Shown in pieces: positions 1 to 6,207 of a stretch of 64,000 bases of DNA (positions within the stretch are counted from its first letter, which is position 1; each line of letters begins with the position of its first letter). The position numbers were made by a program, and so were the translations under genes. Where the stretch lies: NCBI RefSeq assembly GCF_900111685.1, contig NZ_FOHX01000002.1:617869-681868 (forward strand), read 5' to 3'. This DNA is from Nonomuraea wenchangensis. Its GTDB lineage: Bacteria > Actinomycetota > Actinomycetes > Streptosporangiales > Streptosporangiaceae. A model generated the notes under the pieces. That model ran no database searches and was not told the DNA's origin. It was given only the letters and a program-made list of their open reading frames with translations.

Positions 1-210
1 GAGCACGCGCTGTTCGAGCGCATCCGCGACCATGCCGACGGCCGTACGGTGCTGCTCATCACCCACCGCCTGGCCAGCGTCCGCCTCGCCGACCGCATCT
101 ACGTGCTGGAGCACGGCCGGGTCACCGAGGAGGGCGACCACGACGCGCTCATGGCGAGGGGCGGGCTCTACGCCGACCTCTACACCCTCCAGGCCACCGC
201 CTACCGGTGA
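1..210 (+). CDS. ABC exporter ATP-binding subunit, C-terminal fragment
   Basis: Only the last 69 codons are in the window; the gene enters from the left edge. The visible part carries the H-loop context LLITHRLASV, followed by the usual end of an exporter nucleotide-binding domain (D-R-I-Y-V-L-E-H-G, then E-E-G-D-H). This places it in the fused membrane-plus-ATPase ABC exporter family (MsbA/LmrA type), in which the ATPase domain ends the polypeptide. The substrate cannot be read from this fragment. Its TGA directly abuts the stop codon of the convergent PBP-like gene with no spacer, so the two transcripts must overlap in their 3' regions. Confidence 0.85.
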   Translation, partial: EHALFERIRDHADGRTVLLITHRLASVRLADRIYVLEHGRVTEEGDHDALMARGGLYADLYTLQATAYR

Positions 211-1656
211 TCACGAGAGGGCGGCCTGGATCACCGCCCGCGCGATCGGCGCCACGGCGGCGGCCCGCGCGCCCGGCCCCTCCAGCACCACCCCGACGGC
301 CACCTCGGGCTTGTCCGCGGGCGCGAACGCGGTGACGAGCGCCTGCTCCCGATCCGGGGGCGCGGACCTCGCCGCCTTGGCGGCGGCCTGGACGACGGGC
401 AGCGCCGCGCCCGTCCCGGTGCCGCCACCCCGCGTCACCGTCGTCATCATCGCCGCCAGGTGCCTGGCCAGCGCCGGCGGCATCGCCACCCGCCACGGCG
501 TGGGCACCGCCTGGTTGATCACGGAGCCGTCCGGCAGCCGCACCTCCTCCACCATGTAGGGCCGCATGAGCACCCCGCCGTTGGCGACCGCCGCCGACAG
601 CATGGCGATCATGAGCGGCGTGGCCCGGTTGTCGTGGTGCCCGATGGCGGCGAGCGCCGTCTGCGCCCGGTCCATGCTCAACGGATACCTGCTGGGCGTG
701 GCGGGCAGCGGGATCGCGAGCGGCCCCGCGTTGAAGCCGAACGCCTCCGCCTGGTCGCGCAGCAGGTCCTGGCCGAGCTGCAGCCCGATGCCGGCGAAGG
801 CGGTCTCGCAGGAGACCTGGAAGGCGTAGATGAGGGTCGGGTGCGCGTCGTCGCAGCCGGGGTTGTTGCGCACGCTCTGCCGCCCGCCCGGCAGGGACAG
901 CAGCGCCGGCGCGTCGAGCAGGCTGGAGGGGGTGTACTCGCCGGAGGACAGCGCCGCCGCCGTGGTGACCAGCTTGAACGTGGCCCCCGGCGGATAGGGC
1001 CGGTTCAGCGCCCGGTTCAGCAGCGGCCGGCCGGGGTCCTCCCTGAGCCGCCGGCCGGTCGCGTCGAGCACGTCCCGGTCGAAGGTGGTGAAGACGTTGG
1101 GGTCGTACGACGGGTACGACGCCAGCGCCAGCACCGCCCCCGTCGCCGGATGCAGCGCCACCACCGCCCCCGGCACCCCGGCCGCGAGCAGCCCCTCGTA
1201 CGCCGCCCGCTGCGCCCGGTCGCTGATCGTCAGCCGGACGTCGGCCCCCTCGACCTCGCCCGCCCGCACCAGCGAGCGCACCTTGACCTGGGCGTCGGCG
1301 CCGGACAGCATGCCGTCCTCGGCCTGCTCCATGCCGGTGGCCTGGTGGAGCGCCAGATGCCCGGTGACGGCCGCGTAGACCGGGCCGTGCGGGTAGACCC
1401 GGCGGAACCGGTAGGGGCCGCCGCCGGAGGGGCGGCTCACGGCGACGGGCGTGCCGTCGTAGGTGAGGATGTCGCCGCGCGGGTGGGAGTAGCGCTCGAT
1501 GAGCGGCCGCTCGTTCCTGCGGTCGGCGTTGAGGGCGGACGTGCCGAACGCCTGGATCACGGTGATCTGTCCCAGCAGCGCGAACAGCAGGCCGCCGCAC
1601 ATCAGGGCCACGCGGCCCACCGACTCGTTGATCCTCCCGGCCCGCGCTCCCGCCAT
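211..1656 (-). CDS. Class B penicillin-binding protein homologue lacking catalytic motifs (PbpA/FtsI-like)
   Basis: This 481-residue protein has one N-terminal membrane segment (about residues 14-36), the dimerisation-domain motif PRGDILTYDG (59-68), and a transpeptidase-like domain colinear with actinobacterial PbpA, including a stretch reading ATPLMIAMLSAAVANGG (345-361). All three active-site motifs are altered. The SxxK serine is alanine (PPGATFK, Ala225), SxN reads SCE (282-284), and the KTG box is replaced by AKAAR (426-430). Class B PBPs cross-link peptidoglycan outside the membrane; this copy probably cannot acylate. It could be a scaffold, a regulator, a beta-lactam-blind decoy, or a decaying paralogue. 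The frame is open over its full length and conserved elsewhere, which favours a maintained protein. Confidence 0.85.
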   Translation of the reverse strand: MAGARAGRINESVGRVALMCGGLLFALLGQITVIQAFGTSALNADRRNERPLIERYSHPRGDILTYDGTPVAVSRPSGGGPYRFRRVYPHGPVYAAVTGHLALHQATGMEQAEDGMLSGADAQVKVRSLVRAGEVEGADVRLTISDRAQRAAYEGLLAAGVPGAVVALHPATGAVLALASYPSYDPNVFTTFDRDVLDATGRRLREDPGRPLLNRALNRPYPPGATFKLVTTAAALSSGEYTPSSLLDAPALLSLPGGRQSVRNNPGCDDAHPTLIYAFQVSCETAFAGIGLQLGQDLLRDQAEAFGFNAGPLAIPLPATPSRYPLSMDRAQTALAAIGHHDNRATPLMIAMLSAAVANGGVLMRPYMVEEVRLPDGSVINQAVPTPWRVAMPPALARHLAAMMTTVTRGGGTGTGAALPVVQAAAKAARSAPPDREQALVTAFAPADKPEVAVGVVLEGPGARAAAVAPIARAVIQAALS

Positions 1657-1692
1657 GGGTCTCGGTCTAACAGCCGGAGCGCAAAGGGCCGG

Positions 1693-2052
1693 CTAGAGGA
1701 GGCTGCGGTAGTAGGAGATCTTGTGGTGGATGTAGTCCTGCCGTTCGATGAGGTTGGCGATCTGCTCCTGGACCTGCCGGTCGTGCTCCTCCAGCAGCTT
1801 GATCCGGTCGGGCACGGTGTGGTCGCCGGCGCGGACGAGCTCGGCGAAGCGGAGCATGGTGGCGATGGGCATGCCGGTCTCGCGCAGGCAGCGCAGCGTG
1901 CCCAGCCAGCCGATGTCCTCCTCACTGAACCTGCGCTGCCCGGCGGCGTTCCTGTCGACGCGCTCCAGCAGCCCGATCTTCTCGTAGTAACGCAAGGTGT
2001 CGAGGGAGAAGCCGGTCTCCTCGACGGCTTCGGCGGGGGTGTACACGCTCAC
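1693..2052 (-). CDS. MerR-family transcriptional regulator
   Basis: A 119-residue regulator. The N-terminal winged helix-turn-helix is typical of the family (SLDTLRYYEKIGLL, about residues 16-29, then QRRFSEEDIGWL). It is followed by a C-terminal antiparallel coiled-coil helix rich in Glu, Gln and Arg (about 80-115). There is no ligand-binding extension and only one cysteine (TLRCLRETG), so a thiol-metal sensor is unlikely. The start is GTG. A candidate -10 lies exactly six bases upstream, so the mRNA may be leaderless. It is divergent from the aldo/keto reductase, and the shared 79-bp gap holds two matching palindromes. It most likely controls itself and the reductase. The inducer is unknown. 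Confidence 0.9.
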   Translation of the reverse strand: MSVYTPAEAVEETGFSLDTLRYYEKIGLLERVDRNAAGQRRFSEEDIGWLGTLRCLRETGMPIATMLRFAELVRAGDHTVPDRIKLLEEHDRQVQEQIANLIERQDYIHHKISYYRSLL

Positions 2053-2058
2053 CCCCTC

Positions 2059-2124
2059 AGGATTCCACCTGGAGCGTGCTCCAGGTCAACCGTTTGACAT
2101 GGAGCGCGCTCCAGGTCTCAGAGT
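2059..2124. promoter_or_regulatory. Divergent MerR-type promoters with two operators
   Basis: Two near-identical dyads have centres 30 bp apart: CCTGGAGC-GT-GCTCCAGG (2068-2085) and CATGGAGC-GC-GCTCCAGG (2098-2115). Rightward, TTGACA (2094-2099) and a -10-like CAGAGT (2119-2124) have a 19-bp spacer covering the second dyad. Leftward, TTGACC (2089-2084) and AATCCT (2064-2059) have a 19-bp spacer covering the first. A 19-bp spacer with an operator inside it is the signature of MerR-activated promoters. Each -10 ends six to seven bases before its start codon. Confidence 0.75.
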
Positions 2125-2131
2125 CTGAGCC

Positions 2132-3055
2132 ATGAACTTCGCACTCGGGACGATCCCCTTCGGCACCAGCGTCGGCCTGGAGGACACCTTCGCCCTCCTC
2201 GACCGTTTCCACGAGGCGGGCGGCACCATGCTGGACACCGCCAACAACTACCCGTTCTGGGTCGAGGGCCGCACCGGCGACGAGAGCGAGCAGGCCATCG
2301 GGGCCTGGCTGGCCGCCCGCGGCAACCGCGACCGGATCTTCATCAGCACCAAGGCGGGCGCGCGGCCCACCGTGCCCGGCGACACCACCATGGGCTCGGC
2401 CGAGGGCCTGTCGGCCGCCGCCGTCGCGCGGGCGGCGGAGGGCAGCCTGCGCCGGCTCGGCACCGACCACATCGATCTGTACTGGGCGCACGTCGAGGAC
2501 CGTTCGGTGCCGCTGGAGGAGACGCTGGGGGCCTTCGACGCGCTGGCGCGGGACGGCAAGATCGGCGCGGTCGGCGCGAGCAACACGGCCGCCTGGCGGC
2601 TGGAGCGGGCGCGCAGCGTCTCGGCGGCGCGGGGCTGGCTGCCGTACACGTACGTGCAGCTCCGCCACACCTACCTGCGCCCGCGCCCGCTCACCAGCCC
2701 CGCCGAGGCCGGGCACCGGCTGGCCACGGACGACATGCTCGACTATCTGGCCGCCGAGCCGGACCTGACCCTGTGGGCGTACAACACGCTGATGTTCGGC
2801 GCCTACACGCGCGACGACCGGCCGATCCCGGAGATCTACGACCACTCCGGCACCACGGCCCGGCTGGCGCTGCTGCGCGAGGTGGCAGGGGAGCTGGGCG
2901 CCACCCCGAACCAGGTGGTGCTGGCGTGGCTGATGGCCGACGGGATCGTGCCGATCGTGGGGGTGTCGACGATGGCCCAGCTCGACGAGGCGATCGGCGC
3001 GGCCGGGCTCAAGCTGGACGCGGAGCTGAAGGCCCGCCTGGACGCGCCCCGCTGA
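2132..3055 (+). CDS. Aldo/keto reductase family protein
   Basis: A 307-residue (alpha/beta)8-barrel oxidoreductase, probably NADPH-dependent and cytoplasmic. It has the opening GTIPFGTSVG, the catalytic-Asp segment MLDTANNYPFW (Asp and Tyr of the family tetrad), the strand ending HIDLYWAHVEDRS, and the cofactor-side motif around IVPIVGVSTMAQLDEAIGA near the C terminus. Substrates of such reductases are aldehydes and ketones; nothing here fixes which. It is divergent from the MerR gene and starts seven bases after a candidate -10, so it is probably leaderless or nearly so. Joint control suggests a role in detoxifying a reactive carbonyl or drug sensed by the MerR protein (inference). Confidence 0.9.
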   Translation: MNFALGTIPFGTSVGLEDTFALLDRFHEAGGTMLDTANNYPFWVEGRTGDESEQAIGAWLAARGNRDRIFISTKAGARPTVPGDTTMGSAEGLSAAAVARAAEGSLRRLGTDHIDLYWAHVEDRSVPLEETLGAFDALARDGKIGAVGASNTAAWRLERARSVSAARGWLPYTYVQLRHTYLRPRPLTSPAEAGHRLATDDMLDYLAAEPDLTLWAYNTLMFGAYTRDDRPIPEIYDHSGTTARLALLREVAGELGATPNQVVLAWLMADGIVPIVGVSTMAQLDEAIGAAGLKLDAELKARLDAPR

Positions 3056-3061
3056 CGTCCA

Positions 3062-3097
3062 TCACGGCAGGTGGTCGGCTCAGGGCAGGTGGTCGGC
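3062..3097 (-). repeat. In-frame tandem duplication of a gene 3' end with its stop codon
   Basis: Read on the minus strand, the TetR gene ends GCCGACCACCTGCCCTGA and the next 18 bases repeat this with one change (C to G), giving a second in-frame TGA at 3064-3062. The unit encodes A-D-H-L-P-stop. Similar 3'-end copies occur after typA and after the M3 peptidase gene in this window. Confidence 0.85.
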
Positions 3098-3727
3098 GAG
3101 GTAGCGGCGGACGAGCTGCTTGCACTCGGCGATGAGCTGCGGGTCGCCCGCCGGGTCGGCGCGGAAGGCGAGCTTGAGCACCGCGTCGGTGGCCTCCACC
3201 GCGACCAGCAGCGCGCGGTCGAGACCGGGCCCGGCGGGGGCGTCCAGCAGCTCCCGGGTGAGCAGACGCAGCCGGTCGGCGACGATCTCGTTGTTGTCCC
3301 TGGCCTCGTCGAGCGCCCGGTGGGTGCCGGGGAGCGCGGGCCCGCCGGGGGCGATGAGCACCTCGCCGAAGTCCACGACGCCGAAGCCGGGGGTGGTGCG
3401 CTTCATGTGGACGAACTCGTCGACCGCGAGATCGACGAGGTCGGTCCAGTGGCCGAGGTCGGCGCCGGCGACGCGCTGCGTGATCCGCTCCAGGAACGCG
3501 TCGAGGTTGCGCAGCGCGAGCGCCCGCACCAGGGCCTGCTTGTCGCGGAAGAACTGGTAGAAGGTGCCGATGGGCACCTCGGCGCGGCGCGCGACCTCCT
3601 TGGTGGTGAGCGCGTCGTAGCCGGCCTCGTCGAGCAGCAGCGCGCACTCGTCGAGCATGCGTTCCACGCGGACCGCGCTGCGGCGTTGGGCGGGACGGCG
3701 GCGCAACACACTCGTCATGTCCCCCAT
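3080..3727 (-). CDS. TetR-family transcriptional regulator
   Basis: A 215-residue repressor-type protein. The N-terminal helix-turn-helix reads ALTTKEVARRAEVPIGTFYQFF (core GTFYQFFRDK, about residues 52-61), followed by an all-helical ligand/dimer domain. The ATG at 3727 is favoured because a TAATAC -10 ends six bases upstream, implying a leaderless message; MTSVL at 3718 is an alternative. The -10 overlaps a perfect 12-bp palindrome, a likely autoregulatory operator. It is divergent from the beta-glucosidase gene 82 bp away, so it may also control that gene. The ligand is not predictable. Confidence 0.9.
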   Translation of the reverse strand: MGDMTSVLRRRPAQRRSAVRVERMLDECALLLDEAGYDALTTKEVARRAEVPIGTFYQFFRDKQALVRALALRNLDAFLERITQRVAGADLGHWTDLVDLAVDEFVHMKRTTPGFGVVDFGEVLIAPGGPALPGTHRALDEARDNNEIVADRLRLLTRELLDAPAGPGLDRALLVAVEATDAVLKLAFRADPAGDPQLIAECKQLVRRYLADHLP

Positions 3728-3733
3728 CCTTGC

Positions 3734-3749
3734 GTATTACCTGCAGGTA
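3734..3749 (-). promoter_or_regulatory. Candidate TetR promoter/operator
   Basis: The perfect palindrome TACCTGCAGGTA (3738-3749) partly overlaps the leftward -10 box TAATAC (3739-3734). Six bases separate the box from the TetR ATG. This geometry suits autorepression. Binding is inferred only from position and symmetry. Confidence 0.5.
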
Positions 3750-3809
3750 GAGGGAATCCATGGTGACGGAGTTAACATGAGCCACACTCGCATCAACTGA
3801 GGAGCGCGC

Positions 3810-5126
3810 ATGTTCCTGTGGGGCACCGCCACGGCCGCCTACCAGATCGAGGGGGCCGCCGACGAGGACGGCCGCGGCCCGTCCGTCTGGGACGTCTTCA
3901 CCCACGAGCCCGGCCGGGTACGCGACGGCCACACCGGCGACGTGGCCTGCGACCACTACCACCGCTGGCCCGAGGACGTCGCCCTCATGGCCGGCCTCGG
4001 CGTCAACGCCTACCGCTTCTCCGTCTCCTGGCCCCGGGTGCTGCCGAGCGGCGCGGGAGAGGTGAACGCGAAGGGCCTCGACTTCTACGAGCGGCTGGTG
4101 GACGCCCTGCTGGAGAAGGGCGTCCAGCCGGTGCCGACGCTGTTCCACTGGGACCTGCCGCAGGCGCTGGAGGAGCGCGGCGGCTGGCTGAGCCGCGACA
4201 CCGCCGCGCGCTTCGCCGACTACGCCGCCGTGGTGGCCGGGCGCCTGGCCGACCGGGTGCCGCTGTGGATCACGCTGAACGAGCCGTTCGTGCACATGGC
4301 CTACGGCTACGCCATGGGCGTGCACGCCCCCGGCCGGGCGGTGCTCACCGGGGCCCTGCCGGCCGCCCACCACCAGCTGCTCGGGCACGGCCTCGCGGTG
4401 CGGGCGCTGCGCGCGGCCGGGGCGCGCGAGGTGGCGATCACCAACAACTGCACCCCGGTGCGGCCCGCCTCCACGGAGGAGCCCGATCTGCGGGCGGCCG
4501 AGGCGTACGACATCCTGCACAACCGGCTGTTCCTCGACCCGGTGCTGCTGGGCGCTTATCCGGACCTGTCGGCGTACCCGCCGGGGATGGACTGCGTGCG
4601 GGACGGCGACCTGGAGGTCATCGCCGCGCCGATCGACGCGCTCGGCGTCAACTACTACAACCCCACCAGGATCGCCGCCCCGGAGGAAGGGGCCGGGCTG
4701 CCCTTCGCCGACGCCGGCCTGCCGGGCCACCCCACGACGGCCTTCGGCTGGCCGATCGTCCCCGACGGCCTGCGCGAGCTGCTCACCGGGCTCAAGGACC
4801 GCTACGGCGCGGCGCTCCCGCCGATCCACATCACCGAGAACGGCTGCTCGCAGGAGGACGTGCCCACCGAGGACGGCACGGTGGAGGACGAGGGCCGCAT
4901 CGCCTTCCTGCGCGACCACATAGCGGCGATGCGGCGGGCCATGGCCGAGGGCGTGGACGTGCGCGGCTACTTCGTCTGGTCGCTGCTGGACAACTTCGAG
5001 TGGGCCGAGGGCTACCACCAGCGTTTCGGCCTGGTGCACGTGGACTACGCGACGCAGCGACGCACCCCGAAGGCGTCCTACCGGTGGTATGCGGAGTGGG
5101 TGCGGAGTCAGAACACCGACACGTGA
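3810..5126 (+). CDS. Glycoside hydrolase family 1 beta-glucosidase
   Basis: A 438-residue intracellular GH1 enzyme that hydrolyses beta-linked glucosides by a retaining mechanism. The acid/base Glu lies in TLNEP (Glu158) and the nucleophile Glu in ITENG (Glu343). Other family marks are FHWDLPQALEERGGW, NYYNP and the C-terminal FVWSLLDNFEW with GLVHVDY. There is no signal peptide. The protein begins directly at MFLWGTATAAYQIEG, some ten residues shorter at the N terminus than most relatives. This is genuine, since an in-frame TGA lies nine bases before the ATG and GGAG precedes it. It is divergent from a TetR regulator. Its last 19 bases overlap the convergent secreted-protein gene. Confidence 0.95.
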   Translation: MFLWGTATAAYQIEGAADEDGRGPSVWDVFTHEPGRVRDGHTGDVACDHYHRWPEDVALMAGLGVNAYRFSVSWPRVLPSGAGEVNAKGLDFYERLVDALLEKGVQPVPTLFHWDLPQALEERGGWLSRDTAARFADYAAVVAGRLADRVPLWITLNEPFVHMAYGYAMGVHAPGRAVLTGALPAAHHQLLGHGLAVRALRAAGAREVAITNNCTPVRPASTEEPDLRAAEAYDILHNRLFLDPVLLGAYPDLSAYPPGMDCVRDGDLEVIAAPIDALGVNYYNPTRIAAPEEGAGLPFADAGLPGHPTTAFGWPIVPDGLRELLTGLKDRYGAALPPIHITENGCSQEDVPTEDGTVEDEGRIAFLRDHIAAMRRAMAEGVDVRGYFVWSLLDNFEWAEGYHQRFGLVHVDYATQRRTPKASYRWYAEWVRSQNTDT

Positions 5127-6004
5127 ACGTGGTCGTAGTGGTTGGCCGTGACGCCGCCGCGGTTGGACATCGGGTCCCAGCCGCCGCCTGAGCGGATGTC
5201 GTAGTAGCGCTGCTTCCAGATGATGTACATGACGCCGATGCGGGCGCCGTTGCTGATCAGCCAGGCGGCCAGGGCGTCGCCGTTGGCCGCGTCGGCGCCC
5301 GAGGCCATGGTGCCGCCGCGTGACATCATGAAGTCGCAGGCCCGGCCCTTGCCGTGCTCTCCGGGGTCGCCGGGGCGCAGGCAGCCGACACCGTACTTCA
5401 TGGGGAAGTTCGCCATGATCTCGGCGCGGACCGCGACCATGCGCGGGGTCAGGCCGTCGGCGCCGCCGGGCTGCTGGAAACCGAATTTGTTGAGCAGGCG
5501 CTGGATCTCGTCGCGCTTGCTCTGCAGCCGCTTGATCTCCCTCTTCATCTTCTGGATCTTGTCGTTGGCGTTGAGCTTCGCCTCTTTCGACTTCTTGATC
5601 AGGCGCTGGATGCTCTTGACCTTCTCGGTGCGCTCGACGGCCATGTAGGAGAGGTTGGCGGCCTGGCCCAGGATCTGGTGGGGCTCGGCGCGCATGCCGA
5701 AGAGCTTGGTGGAGTCGAGCGGGCCCAGCATGTAGGAGGTCTGGGCGATCCGGCCCACGTCGGCCTGGGCGGCGCGGAGCTGCGCCTCGAGGTCGCCGCT
5801 GGTGTCGGTGGCCCTCTTGGCCTGGATCCTGATCTCCTCCAGACTCTGGATCTGGCCACGGTAGAGCTCGTTGAGCTGGGCCGCCTGCTTGGTGAGCCTG
5901 CGCAGCTCGGCGGGGCTGGGATCGGCGGAGGCGGGTGGCGCGCCGGAGAGGGTGAGCAGGCCGGCGAGGACGGCGACCAGAACGGCGACGCGCCCGGTTC
6001 TCAC
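5108..6004 (-). CDS. Secreted coiled-coil protein with VldE/ARB-07466-like C-terminal domain
   Basis: A 298-residue exported protein. Residues 1-28 form a signal peptide (R-T-G-R, hydrophobic core VAVLVAVLAGLLTL, cut after PPASA). A long coiled coil follows (about 30-180, Lys/Gln/Glu-rich heptads). The C-terminal domain has GCLRPGDPGEHGKGRACDFM and ends NHYDHVHVSVF. This Cys/His/Asp pattern is typical of the ARB-07466-like domain of actinobacterial cell-wall proteins that resemble LAS peptidases or endolysins, so a cell-envelope role is likely. I chose the GTG at 6004 because AAGGAGG sits about nine bases upstream and a good promoter lies beyond it; ATGs at 6022 and 6064 are in frame. It overlaps the convergent beta-glucosidase by 19 bp. 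Confidence 0.8.
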   Translation of the reverse strand: MRTGRVAVLVAVLAGLLTLSGAPPASADPSPAELRRLTKQAAQLNELYRGQIQSLEEIRIQAKRATDTSGDLEAQLRAAQADVGRIAQTSYMLGPLDSTKLFGMRAEPHQILGQAANLSYMAVERTEKVKSIQRLIKKSKEAKLNANDKIQKMKREIKRLQSKRDEIQRLLNKFGFQQPGGADGLTPRMVAVRAEIMANFPMKYGVGCLRPGDPGEHGKGRACDFMMSRGGTMASGADAANGDALAAWLISNGARIGVMYIIWKQRYYDIRSGGGWDPMSNRGGVTANHYDHVHVSVF

Positions 6005-6034
6005 ATCCGTCCCCTCCTTCATGGTCGGTCCGAA

Positions 6035-6064
6035 ACTATAGAAGATGATCTTGTTATCTGTCAT
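6035..6064 (-). promoter_or_regulatory. Sigma-70-type promoter of the secreted coiled-coil gene
   Basis: On the minus strand, ATGACA (6064-6059), an 18-bp spacer and TATAGT (6040-6035) form one of the clearest vegetative promoters in the window. Transcription would begin near 6028, leaving a short leader that contains AAGGAGG before the GTG at 6004. Confidence 0.65.
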
Positions 6065-6207
6065 CCGAACGACCGAACTGCTGCACCTTTAGCGAGGTTC
6101 CGGCGATTTGTCGGATTTAAGGAGGACGTAAAAAGTTGGGCCTTGTAGGGAACGCTCCGACGGTCTGAGATGGCGGTCGAATCCGTCTCGCAAGGGGGGC
6201 AACAAGC

